In this document: one piece after another, positions 24,253 through 32,950 of the stretch
Position numbering within the stretch: position 1 is the stretch's first letter
Layout of the letters: the number at the start of each line of letters is the position of its first letter
Assembly (NCBI GenBank): GCA_003343905.1
Contig: QAKI01000062.1
Location: forward strand, 1 to 52,018
Length of the DNA: 52,018 nt
Direction: 5' to 3'
From: Subdoligranulum variabile
Lineage (GTDB): Bacteria > Bacillota > Clostridia > Oscillospirales > Ruminococcaceae
The notes under the pieces: generated by a model
What the model saw: only the letters and a program-made list of their open reading frames with translations
What the model was told of the DNA's origin: nothing
The model's database searches: none
Translations under genes and position numbers: made by a program

Positions 24253-24291
24253 ATGTATAAAAACGAGATATACATTTGGGACAGTAGCTAA
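24253..24291 (+). CDS. 12-residue leader-peptide-like mini-ORF
   Basis: MYKNEIYIWDSS, preceded by a near-ideal ribosome-binding site (TGGAGGTAACGCCT). It lies between the terminator at 24183-24213 and the giant adhesin gene, 58 bp upstream of that gene's start. It could be a leader peptide controlling the adhesin; the sequence is rich in Tyr, Ile and Trp. It may also be the chance end of a longer unsupported frame. Confidence 0.4.
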   Translation: MYKNEIYIWDSS

Positions 24292-24349
24292 CCCCCTCCC
24301 CGTTCACAGCACTGTACCTACCATAGAATTATAAAGAGAGGAATTGACT

Positions 24350-27300
24350 ATGAGAAAAAAGCCAAGGCTTCACCGTATACTGGCTATGGCGCTGGCATTA
24401 TGTATGCTATCCTGCACTGTGGCGCCGGTATACGCTGAACCCATCACAACGCCCGTGTCCTCGTCCGAGGACGCGGGCGTTGTTGCTACGCCGGAGACTG
24501 CGGCTGATGCCACACCCGCCCCGACAAGCACGCCAACCCCCGAACCGCCATCTACAGCCGACACGTCAGAAGTCAGCGAAATCACCACGGAAATAGCCAC
24601 TTCGGAAACCGCTGTGGCTAAGGATGATGCCCCATCGCTGAATGAAATCACCACCATGCTGTATAGCGGTCTCCCAGACACGCCCACCGGCTACTATATT
24701 GGCGATTATGGCTTGCCTATCGCCACCGGCGAAACCAAAATCAGCATTTCCGCATGGAACTACGATTTGCTTGATGAAAGCAGCCAAGGCCGCCTGGATG
24801 CAAACACACTGAACGAAAGCAACTCCACAATGGTCGTTGCAAAGCAGGACGGTGCAGACTATGCGATCGTCCCTATCGCGGTACAGGTAGAATACCCTGC
24901 CAATGGAGCCACTTCTACCGTCTCTCTGCCGGAAAATGTTGATCTGCTGAGTTATTCTTCTGCCGCTGATGAACTTGTTGTTGCCAGCGACGAAGAACGC
25001 GCGCAGATGCTCAACGAATATTATAGCGAAACGTCTGCTACTGCTTCCGGCTTTTATGTCAAGGCCAGTGAGAATTTCACTGCGCAGATGACCTACACTG
25101 CCCCGGACGGTACGAGCATGAGCAAGTCCCTGAGCGTTGTAATTGACGACACAGCTTCCGCATCGGTGGCGCTGCCCCAGGCCGATATAAGCACTTATGC
25201 CAACGAACCGTCGCCGCCGTTTGCCACAGGTAAAATTACCAAGATTGATTACCAGGGCGGAACCTGGTTAGTATGGTTCAACGGGGTTGAGGCGTATTGT
25301 TGCGATCATGGCCTCAACGGGCAGCCAAACGGGTGCCCAACTTATAGCTTCGCATATACGTCAAAGATTTCCGAAGATCAATATGTTGGCACCCATTACG
25401 GAAACCAAATCGCCATTTGGGGCGGTTTGAATCAGCTCGCACTTGGCACACTGACGGAGCACCATAGTAGCGATACATTTGCGGTCAGTGATTTTGCCGC
25501 CAACACGGTAAGCACTTATTCAGTTGCCGACAGCAATGTGCTGAAAACTGCATATCAGTACTACGATGATACTCAACTTTGGATAATCGAGCACTATCCT
25601 GACAGCTTGGCAGCGCAGATGTACATGAAATCTGCAAGCGATTTAGTTGCGTCACCTTACCTCGACCCTGGCGGGTTCTATTATACTTACATCTACTTGC
25701 CGCCCGCAGGTTATGCTTGGCAGCGTTTGGCTATACTGGATGGACGCCTAATGTCTGGTGAGGACATCGACGAGGAAGTTCCCGACGCCCCCGATGCAGA
25801 TTATTACTCTGCCGAGTGGAGCGCACCGCCGCAGTCTGCCAGTGGCAGCTTTGACCTCACTTTTACGATCAACACGGATAAAATCCAACTCGAAACCGCT
25901 GAAAAGATCGACGGGGCTACCATCACAATCACGCCCAGCAAGACCGGCGGCAGCATCGACGGCGGCACCTGGGCGATGTCGCCTGCCGGACCCCAGACCA
26001 TTACCACCAGCGGCCACACACAGGACGATGATTACCAGAACAACGGCGGTGACGCCACCGCTACCTGGACGGTGCATTACGAGGTCACCAAGACCAGTAC
26101 CACCAGCCTGAGCGGTCAGGAAGGCCCCTACGACACGCAGGAGGAAGCCAACGCTGCCGCGGAAGCTGCCAAGAACAATGCGATTTCGCAGTTGCAGAAC
26201 GAGGCTCAGGGCATGGTGGACGCCGCCATCGCCGCGGCGCGGGCTGAACTGGCCTCCATTGTTTTCCAGTATGATGAAATTGATATCCCGTATGGTTTTG
26301 AGGAATTTGACGGCGCGCTGGGCAGCCATCAGGACATCACGGTTCCGGCCGACAGCAGCAACCACTATGTCATGAAGAACGACGAGTGGAGCTTGCAAGT
26401 CAACCTCATAAAAGTGGACAGCGAAACAGGTGAACAGATCGCCGGGGACGCGCTCTATGAGGTCTACGAGTGGGACACTGTCACCCAGCAATATATTCCC
26501 TATGGCGGGTACAACGGTTACCGGGTGGAACGGAACCCCGACGGCACCTATTCTGTCGTGAATGACACAGAGTATGGTACGGAGTTTGATACCTCGCATA
26601 AGCTCTATTTTACCCAGCGGAACGAGGGCAAGTTCATCATCGTCGAGACCCGCGCCCCCTCCGGCTATTACGGCGACTGGACGGATGTAGAGCATCCCGG
26701 CACCGCAGGCACCCCGCTGGGCAAGCGCGGGTACTATATCGAGATCACCGCCGCCAACGACGGCAGCACCATCACGCTGGACAACACCCATTACAGTGCG
26801 GACATCGCCACCAGCTACACCGGCGGCACCAAGCTGCTGACCTCCGGCGGGGTGGAAACCACCGTCACCATCTACAAGGCCAGCGAGGAGCCTGCCGCCG
26901 AAGTGCAGTACCAGAACGCAAGCCGCACTTACAATACCGACAATTCCGGCACTGCCGCCAACGAGGACAGCTATACTATGACCCCGCAGGCAGGCGTCAT
27001 GCAGAATGACCGAGTTTTGGGCGAGATTTCTTTGTCCAAGGTGGACTTGGACGCCGTGCGCTATGTTGGCGGCCGTGACACGGACGGTGATGCGCTGGCC
27101 AGCGGCCAGGCTCACGCGGATGCCCGGCTGGACGGCGCGGTGTATGACCTCTATGCCGCCGAGGACATCCAGCACCCGGATGGCGTGACCGGCACTGTGG
27201 ACTACAGCAAGATCACCTATCCCGATGGAACGCCCATCTGGCACACCACCATCCGCGACAACTCCGGCCAGTGGGTGGATGACTACCTGCCCGTGCTCGC

Positions 27301-30300
27301 CAAAGACCATCTGGTTGCCAGCGCCACTATCAAGGACGGCTGGCTCACTTTCAGCAACTTGTACCTGGGCAAGTATTACGTCGTGGAGCGCGGCACCGGC
27401 GTCGTTATCCCGGTGGAGGATGGCGCTTACAAGCTGTCCGGCACCTATCCCGATGTGGACGCCAAGACCAAGGAGCCGACCGGCACCACCTCGCCGCTGG
27501 CTACCAACGGACAGGGCCAGTACACCGACTATGTGTACCGGCACCAGTGGTCGTATATCGGCCAGAGCAAGGCCCTGGACGGCACCAAAACCTATGACGG
27601 CTACTACGAGAGCTACGCTAAAGGTTATCTGTGTGACGAGCACAATTACTACATCACCCCGGCGTACTCGGATGAAGGCTGGTACGTCGAAAAGACCGCC
27701 TTCGAGGATAACCGGCAGGCTGAGAACGAACAACTCGACACCACCGACTACAGCGACAATTATCACCTGCACCGGGATAATGAATTGGCAGAATCTCAGG
27801 ATCAGGTGATGAAAGGCAACGTGGAACTGTCGAAGCACGTTTCCAGCACCGGCAGCTCGGATGGTATCGACCTGGAAGGAGCCGGGTTTACCTTCTACCT
27901 GATCTCCGATCTGAGCAAGGAAGCCGAGTTCGCTACTACCCGCAGCGGCAAGTACATGATTCAGTCCATCCTTGATGCCTATATAAACCCAGAATATGAC
28001 GAAAGCCATCTCAAGTACGATTTCAGCGGTGAGGCCCAGGCCATTGCCAAGACCTACGAGGTGGATTCCGGCCAAATCGAAGCCTACAATGAATCCCTTA
28101 CCGAAGCTGGCGACTACCGCAACGGGAAGGGCGACGGCTGGGTAGCCACGGGCCGCCCCGCCGAGTATCAGCTGGCAGAGATTTTCAGCAATGACACCGG
28201 CACCATCCGGGTGCAGGGGCTGCCCTACGGGCAGTACTTGGTCGTGGAGACCACGGTCCCCCAAGATGTGTTCCAGGCCCAGCCTTTCATTGTGGACATT
28301 GACCCCACGGACGAATCCAATCCCCTGTCCGCTATGGCAAATCCCAAGGATGCCGTGCAGACCCCGTCCGACAGCTACCAGAAATATACGGTGCTGGACG
28401 AGGAAATCGAGGTATATCTGCGTGTTACCAAGATCGACGACGAGACCGGAAAGCCCGTTCTGCTGAAAGATACCGCGTTCCAGATTTATTGGATGGACGA
28501 CCAGGGCAACCACATCTACGATGAGGACGGCAATGCCAAGCTGGTCACCATGACCGATACGACCGACCCGCTGCTGCCCAAGGATGTAGACACCTTCTAT
28601 ACTGATGACACCGGTATGCTGGTTCTGCCCGAAAAGCTGCCGCTGGGGCACTATCGTCTGGTGGAGGTCAACGGCCCCAATGGTTTCTACAATGAGTGGA
28701 TGGCCGGTGCCGCCTACGACGATGACGGCCATCTACAAATCGACGACACCGGCAATTTTGCTGACGGCAGCTTCTATGTAGATTTCTCTGTTACCACCGA
28801 CCGTGTATACAAAGCGACTGGCGATGACAGCGAAGATGGGCAAGATATTCTCGTCATCGACGAGGACTACCGCAACAACGAGACGCTGGGAGTGCTGAAA
28901 CTCCGCAAGACCGGCGAAGTCCTGACCGGCTGGCAGGAGGACGAGGGTGGCACCTTTGACCCGGAATTCTCTGGTGAAGCCCGGCCCGGCCATTTCGTTT
29001 ACGAGGAACGGCCCATTCCATATGCCGAATATACCATTACCGCCAACGAGGACATCTACACCCAGGACCGCCAGACCGATGCCAACGGGAACAGAACTCT
29101 TTGGTACGCCAAGGGCGACGTCGTGGCTGTGGTGCAAACGGGTGACGGCACAGCCAGCATCGCACGCTTTGCGCCGGGCCGCACCCCCGCCACCTATGAT
29201 TTCCTGAGCGTGATTCACGAGGCAGGGGCCGTGGGTGAAGTTATGGTGACTCTGCCCCTGGGGTCTTACCACGTGGAAGAATCCGGCGCACCTCACGGGT
29301 TCGTTGGCACCACTCAGAGTTACGATGTAGTCTTTGTGTGGGATGAACAGACCAATAGTGTGGTTATGGCGCAGAGCATTACCAGCATCGACGCTGATGG
29401 GAATACCACCACGACGGAGTTTGAAATCACCAATGCAAACGAAGCAAGCGCAGAATTTACTGAACAGCAGACGCTGAAATTCCACAATGAGCGCGTGCGG
29501 CCCAAGTTGGATATTTATAAGACGGACAGCAAGACAGGCCAGCCGCTGGCGGGTGCCGTGTACAACTTGATCACGGTGGACGACATCTACAGCGCAACTG
29601 GCACCCTCTTGTTCCGAGCCGGTGATCTGATCGCCACCTCGGCCCCGACCGATGCCAACGGCCACACCACCTTTACCTGCGACTTCCCGATGCGTGGGCA
29701 ATTCTACGGCACAAGCGGCGTACAGATCCCCGAAAACACGACCGCCAACAGCGGCCACTATATCATTCGAGAACTGCGCCCGCCGGAGGGGTACTATTTG
29801 GATGCGCCCGAACAGGAGTTTGAGTTCGTTTATCAGGGCGGCGATACGCCTGTGATCAAACTGGAGCAGACCTTCCAAAATGATGGGACTTCGTTCTTTG
29901 TCAGCAAACGGCAGCTGACCGGCGACGATGAGCTGCCCGGTGCGACACTGACGATCTCGGACAAGGACGGCAACGTGCTGCGCCAGTGGGTCAGCGGCGA
30001 TAAGCCCCAGGAGATTCGCGGGCTGGCATTCGGCCAGGTATATACCCTCTCTGAGCAGTCCGCGCCTGCTGGCTATAGCATCGCGGAGAGCATCCGCTTC
30101 AAGTTGGTACAGCGAAAGGATGAAAACGGCGATCTGCTCAACGAAACCGACGTCTACGTTTGCACGGGCAAGGATTGGCTGATCTTCGACCACTGGACGC
30201 TGATGGAAGACGGCACCGTCGTCATGCGCGACGCCCCGGCCCCGGATAACCCGGATAGCCCGTCCTCGACGCCGCAGCCGACACCTGCCCCCACGCCGGA

Positions 30301-30490
30301 ACAGCCGACACCCGCACCCACACCCAGCCCGGCCCCCTCTGTGCCGCAAACCGGCGACACATTCAACCCGTGGCTGTGGGGCACTCTCACTATCGTGGCT
30401 GCTGGCGCTTTGATTGGACTGACCGTTTACAAGCGGCGTAAATCCGACCTTTCTGAAAGCGGCAATAAGGAAAACAGCCCTAAAGAATAA
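24350..30490 (+). CDS. Giant sortase-anchored surface adhesin with CnaB/SpaA-type repeats
   Basis: 2046 residues. The signal peptide (ILAMALALCMLSCTVAPVYA) is followed by a threonine/proline-rich stalk. Around residue 314 is YCCDHGLNG and near 352 GNQIAIWGG, resembling the Cys and Gln-containing segments of thioester/TQXA adhesin domains. At least seven CnaB/SpaA-like modules follow, each opening with a strand such as LIKVDSETGEQIAG, LRVTKIDDETGKP, LDIYKTDSKTGQPLAG or FFVSKRQLTGDDELPG, and many with the YxVxE/xxxPxGY closing strand. A proline stalk, the sortase motif VPQTGD (about 1997), a membrane span and a KRRK tail end the protein. Such proteins on Gram-positive conjugative elements are thought to promote cell contact. 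Start: the ATG at 24350 after AGAGAGGAATTGACT. Confidence 0.9.
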   Translation: MRKKPRLHRILAMALALCMLSCTVAPVYAEPITTPVSSSEDAGVVATPETAADATPAPTSTPTPEPPSTADTSEVSEITTEIATSETAVAKDDAPSLNEITTMLYSGLPDTPTGYYIGDYGLPIATGETKISISAWNYDLLDESSQGRLDANTLNESNSTMVVAKQDGADYAIVPIAVQVEYPANGATSTVSLPENVDLLSYSSAADELVVASDEERAQMLNEYYSETSATASGFYVKASENFTAQMTYTAPDGTSMSKSLSVVIDDTASASVALPQADISTYANEPSPPFATGKITKIDYQGGTWLVWFNGVEAYCCDHGLNGQPNGCPTYSFAYTSKISEDQYVGTHYGNQIAIWGGLNQLALGTLTEHHSSDTFAVSDFAANTVSTYSVADSNVLKTAYQYYDDTQLWIIEHYPDSLAAQMYMKSASDLVASPYLDPGGFYYTYIYLPPAGYAWQRLAILDGRLMSGEDIDEEVPDAPDADYYSAEWSAPPQSASGSFDLTFTINTDKIQLETAEKIDGATITITPSKTGGSIDGGTWAMSPAGPQTITTSGHTQDDDYQNNGGDATATWTVHYEVTKTSTTSLSGQEGPYDTQEEANAAAEAAKNNAISQLQNEAQGMVDAAIAAARAELASIVFQYDEIDIPYGFEEFDGALGSHQDITVPADSSNHYVMKNDEWSLQVNLIKVDSETGEQIAGDALYEVYEWDTVTQQYIPYGGYNGYRVERNPDGTYSVVNDTEYGTEFDTSHKLYFTQRNEGKFIIVETRAPSGYYGDWTDVEHPGTAGTPLGKRGYYIEITAANDGSTITLDNTHYSADIATSYTGGTKLLTSGGVETTVTIYKASEEPAAEVQYQNASRTYNTDNSGTAANEDSYTMTPQAGVMQNDRVLGEISLSKVDLDAVRYVGGRDTDGDALASGQAHADARLDGAVYDLYAAEDIQHPDGVTGTVDYSKITYPDGTPIWHTTIRDNSGQWVDDYLPVLAKDHLVASATIKDGWLTFSNLYLGKYYVVERGTGVVIPVEDGAYKLSGTYPDVDAKTKEPTGTTSPLATNGQGQYTDYVYRHQWSYIGQSKALDGTKTYDGYYESYAKGYLCDEHNYYITPAYSDEGWYVEKTAFEDNRQAENEQLDTTDYSDNYHLHRDNELAESQDQVMKGNVELSKHVSSTGSSDGIDLEGAGFTFYLISDLSKEAEFATTRSGKYMIQSILDAYINPEYDESHLKYDFSGEAQAIAKTYEVDSGQIEAYNESLTEAGDYRNGKGDGWVATGRPAEYQLAEIFSNDTGTIRVQGLPYGQYLVVETTVPQDVFQAQPFIVDIDPTDESNPLSAMANPKDAVQTPSDSYQKYTVLDEEIEVYLRVTKIDDETGKPVLLKDTAFQIYWMDDQGNHIYDEDGNAKLVTMTDTTDPLLPKDVDTFYTDDTGMLVLPEKLPLGHYRLVEVNGPNGFYNEWMAGAAYDDDGHLQIDDTGNFADGSFYVDFSVTTDRVYKATGDDSEDGQDILVIDEDYRNNETLGVLKLRKTGEVLTGWQEDEGGTFDPEFSGEARPGHFVYEERPIPYAEYTITANEDIYTQDRQTDANGNRTLWYAKGDVVAVVQTGDGTASIARFAPGRTPATYDFLSVIHEAGAVGEVMVTLPLGSYHVEESGAPHGFVGTTQSYDVVFVWDEQTNSVVMAQSITSIDADGNTTTTEFEITNANEASAEFTEQQTLKFHNERVRPKLDIYKTDSKTGQPLAGAVYNLITVDDIYSATGTLLFRAGDLIATSAPTDANGHTTFTCDFPMRGQFYGTSGVQIPENTTANSGHYIIRELRPPEGYYLDAPEQEFEFVYQGGDTPVIKLEQTFQNDGTSFFVSKRQLTGDDELPGATLTISDKDGNVLRQWVSGDKPQEIRGLAFGQVYTLSEQSAPAGYSIAESIRFKLVQRKDENGDLLNETDVYVCTGKDWLIFDHWTLMEDGTVVMRDAPAPDNPDSPSSTPQPTPAPTPEQPTPAPTPSPAPSVPQTGDTFNPWLWGTLTIVAAGALIGLTVYKRRKSDLSESGNKENSPKE

Positions 30491-30492
30491 GG

Positions 30493-30509
30493 TGCGACGA
30501 ATCGTCGCA
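30493..30509. repeat. Element palindrome copy 6
   Basis: TGCGACGAATCGTCGCA, two bases after the adhesin stop codon. Structured repeat copy 2 follows directly. Confidence 0.93.
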
Positions 30510-30513
30510 CTTG

Positions 30514-30692
30514 TTCGCCCTGCGGGGCGGGGATTATCACAAGCCCCGGAACCCGTCAAGCGGCTTTCGCGGCATATCCTCATTCCGCTTCGCTGCATTC
30601 CGGTATTCCACGGTCCGCTTGACTGCTCCCAGTGCTTGTGCCGGCCTCTTATCAAGGCCGTAAGCGAAAGCGCAAGCGCATCGCTTACGACC
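30514..30692 (+). repeat. Structured intergenic repeat, copy 2 (179 bp)
   Basis: By reading identical to copy 1 over its whole length. Its 3' end runs within about 15 bases into the ribosome-binding site of the DUF3846 gene (GAATTTGAAAGTGAGG), so it would form most of that gene's 5' leader. Perfect identity over 179 bp at 11 kb distance implies recent duplication or gene conversion. Confidence 0.88.
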
Positions 30693-30723
30693 AAATTTTG
30701 AATTTGAAAGTGAGGCCGAAACA

Positions 30724-31134
30724 ATGGAAAGCAAGAAAGAAACCATGACCGTCCTGGTAGTCGAGCCAGGAAAATACCCGTACCGCAAAGAAATCCCCTC
30801 TACTCTCAAAGCTATGCAATCAGTAGTTGGCGGGCTGATCGAGATCGTCTACCCTTGGCCTGATAGCCGCGCTGTAGTGGTCTGCAATGACGAGGGCTTG
30901 ATTAACAAACTTCCTCTCAACCGATATTTGCCGACTATTAACTCAGCCATCTACGGTACATTCTTCATTTGCGACGGCGCTGATGATGATTTGCACGCTC
31001 TCTGCGATGAAGATTTAGCCAAATATGAGCAGCTTTTTCACTCGCCAGAGTTCTTCTGGATGCAAAACGGCAGACTGTTTATCTACCGTTGCCGCCCGGA
31101 AGAATACACTTCATTGATGTCAAAGCAAGAGTAA
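30724..31134 (+). CDS. DUF3846 domain protein
   Basis: 136 residues. The DUF3846 pattern is recognisable: VVGGLIEIVYPW, then VVCNDEGLINKLPLNRYLP, then IYGTFFICDGADDD. The family is common on phages, plasmids and conjugative elements of Firmicutes and has no settled function. The gene follows structured repeat copy 2 and has a GTGAGGCC ribosome-binding site. Confidence 0.8.
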   Translation: MESKKETMTVLVVEPGKYPYRKEIPSTLKAMQSVVGGLIEIVYPWPDSRAVVVCNDEGLINKLPLNRYLPTINSAIYGTFFICDGADDDLHALCDEDLAKYEQLFHSPEFFWMQNGRLFIYRCRPEEYTSLMSKQE

Positions 31135-31155
31135 GAACTCAGGGATACCCTCATA

Positions 31156-31193
31156 TCAACAGAGAACACCAGCCGAGTGAGAGTAGGCTTTAT
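31156..31193 (+). repeat. 38-bp direct repeat, left copy, with CCGAGTGAGAGTAGG hairpin
   Basis: Identical to 32041-32078, the two copies flanking the LPD11 gene. The core AGCC-GAGTGAGAGTA-GGCT can form a 4-bp stem with a conserved loop. Related copies at 18155-18173 (GGCC...GGCC stem) and 19576-19594 keep the loop while the stem changes. It sits just upstream of a ribosome-binding site. Confidence 0.8.
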
Positions 31194-31216
31194 CTTTTTA
31201 TGGTAAGGAGGCCCCG

Positions 31217-32035
31217 ATGACAACACAGGAAATCTTACAGCAGTCTCCCGAATTTCGGTATATGCTTCTCGACAGAATGAAACAAGATTGCCTCTACTAT
31301 CTCGGTGCCGGGAACCACATGGATAAGTACCTCTGGGCCGGGAACGTAACGGAGCAAATCAGCACCATGCAAGCAGTGTGGGACAGCTTTCCGCCGGACC
31401 AAAAGCCGGAGTGGCTAACAGAAAGCGATATTTCTTCGTTCAAAGAACAGATGGAAAAAAAGCATACCAAAATCAGGCTGCATCTTTTCACCGCCGACCG
31501 CGTCGGTCTAAAGGCCCCCGATCTTGAGCGCGCACAGTTTGTCGCTGTAGACGTTTCGCCAAATGCTCCGGCCACTCTGACCCCGCGATTTTTACTTGGC
31601 GCTGCTGGATGGAACATCATCCACGAAAAATTTTGTGCCCTGTGTGATGTCGTACTTCCCGCAAACGTCCGCGAGGGACGCATGGAAAAGTACGCTTCTT
31701 ACGGCCTATACGCAGATCACTCCACCACTGATGGTAGAGCGCAAGCAGTTTTTGCCTTCTGCCCTCCTGTGCAGGTAGCCCAGTATGGTGATGCGCACTG
31801 CATTCGCCAAGCAGTACAGGAAGTATTACACAAAGGCATTAGCCTTTCCATTCCTGGGCCTGACAACAGCCGAACCATTCTTACCGTTCCTGCACATTTT
31901 TCTACCCGTGGGCTGGACGATATATGCTTAGACGCTGCAAAACAGGCAACAGCACTCAATACCACGCTGAACAACGAGAGGTATTCTTCCCGTTCCGAGA
32001 GCGTCCCTGACGAGAGCATCCCGGAACAGGAATAA
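31217..32035 (+). CDS. LPD11-domain protein with a divergent shared C-terminal tail
   Basis: 272 residues. The first 80 match the LPD11 pattern of polyvalent conjugative-element proteins (YMLLDRMKQDCLYYLGAG, LWAGNVTEQI, KPEWLTESDI, FKEQMEKKH). The middle (FVAVDVSPNAPATLTPRFLLGAAGW) is not recognised. The end reads LDDICLDAAKQATALNTT followed by a polar Ser/Glu-rich stretch, a divergent form of the tail found on five toxin or antirestriction proteins at 44.6-51.5 kb. It is flanked by perfect 38-bp direct repeats, so it may have been inserted as a cassette. The role is unknown; polyvalent proteins are proposed to act in the recipient cell. Confidence 0.75.
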   Translation: MTTQEILQQSPEFRYMLLDRMKQDCLYYLGAGNHMDKYLWAGNVTEQISTMQAVWDSFPPDQKPEWLTESDISSFKEQMEKKHTKIRLHLFTADRVGLKAPDLERAQFVAVDVSPNAPATLTPRFLLGAAGWNIIHEKFCALCDVVLPANVREGRMEKYASYGLYADHSTTDGRAQAVFAFCPPVQVAQYGDAHCIRQAVQEVLHKGISLSIPGPDNSRTILTVPAHFSTRGLDDICLDAAKQATALNTTLNNERYSSRSESVPDESIPEQE

Positions 32036-32040
32036 TCATG

Positions 32041-32078
32041 TCAACAGAGAACACCAGCCGAGTGAGAGTAGGCTTTAT
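32041..32078 (+). repeat. 38-bp direct repeat, right copy
   Basis: Identical to 31156-31193. It begins five bases after the LPD11 gene stop and lies upstream of the recombinase-like gene at 32106. Confidence 0.85.
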
Positions 32079-32105
32079 TTTTTATGTTATGGTAGGTGAT
32101 TTTCC

Positions 32106-32906
32106 GTGTACACTCCCTCGCCGGATGAAATCCTGCCTGGGCGGTCGATCAATGATTTCCTCAAAACACAGCAGAACTGGCGCAATGATACGGCGCAGAA
32201 GTACCGGCGCTATCTGTATGAACTGCGGGATTACATGGCCGCCCATGGCCCCGCATCCCCCCGGACGATATGGCAGTGGCAGGTTGATCTGCAAGAACGG
32301 GGCTATCAAGATAGTAGTATTAACCTGCGTACCGTTGCCGCGAATCACTATTTTCGGTGGTGTGGTTGCTTTAACTTGGTAGCCCCCCTGTATCATTCCC
32401 AACCGCCCGACACGCCGGAAATGACGCGCAACGAGTACCTGCGTTTACTTCGCGCGGCACGACAAGTAGGACATCACAGAACCTACCTGCTCATCAAGCT
32501 GTTTGCTCTTACAGATTTACCCGTCCAGTGCATCGGGCAGATTACTGCCGAACTGGTTCGTACCCCACACAGCACATATTTCTTCCGTGACGAGAAAGTT
32601 TCTTGGCATTGCCCCGATTCTTTTCGGACAGAACTACTAAAGTACATTGAAGAACAGCATATCGTGACCGGCCCTATCTTTACTAACCGTACCGGGAGCA
32701 TAATTGAACGGTCGCAAATCTGGAAAGACATAAGAGAATTATGTTGCGTAGCAGGAGTGCCCGACGAGAAAGGGAACCCTCGCGCCCTGCGCAAGTTATG
32801 CCGCTCAACGCAATCCCAGTTGATGACATGGGCCAAAGCCGTTTGCTGGCAGGCATACACTCAGCTACTTGACGATGAACAGGAGCAAGTGATGTGGACA
32901 GATTAG
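32106..32906 (+). CDS. Tyrosine recombinase-like protein lacking the usual catalytic residues
   Basis: 266 residues beginning with a GTG after GGTAGGTGA. The N-terminal half is a SAM-like core-binding domain (WRNDTAQKYRRYLYELRDYM; later SSINLRTVAANHYFRWC). The C-terminal half has the length and helix pattern of a phage integrase domain. However, where LTGLRxxEL is expected it has LFALTDLPVQCIGQI, with no arginine, and the HxLRHT region reads NPRALRKLCRSTQ. No nucleophilic Tyr context is recognised at the end. It is probably a DNA-binding pseudo-recombinase that could act as an accessory or regulatory factor. Confidence 0.7.
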   Translation: MYTPSPDEILPGRSINDFLKTQQNWRNDTAQKYRRYLYELRDYMAAHGPASPRTIWQWQVDLQERGYQDSSINLRTVAANHYFRWCGCFNLVAPLYHSQPPDTPEMTRNEYLRLLRAARQVGHHRTYLLIKLFALTDLPVQCIGQITAELVRTPHSTYFFRDEKVSWHCPDSFRTELLKYIEEQHIVTGPIFTNRTGSIIERSQIWKDIRELCCVAGVPDEKGNPRALRKLCRSTQSQLMTWAKAVCWQAYTQLLDDEQEQVMWTD

Positions 32907-32923
32907 TGCGACGATTCGTCGCA
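32907..32923. repeat. Element palindrome copy 7
   Basis: TGCGACGATTCGTCGCA starting right after the stop codon of the recombinase-like gene and 28 bp before the primase-like start. Confidence 0.93.
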
Positions 32924-32950
32924 CCCCAAAAAAGAAAGAAGGGATGACGA

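Noticed and set aside
25748..28732. A 994-codon open frame opposite the giant adhesin (and a 663-codon one next to it)
   Set aside because: Both are antisense to the repetitive CnaB-type gene, whose codon use keeps the opposite strand open. The sense gene has a signal peptide, domains and sortase motif.
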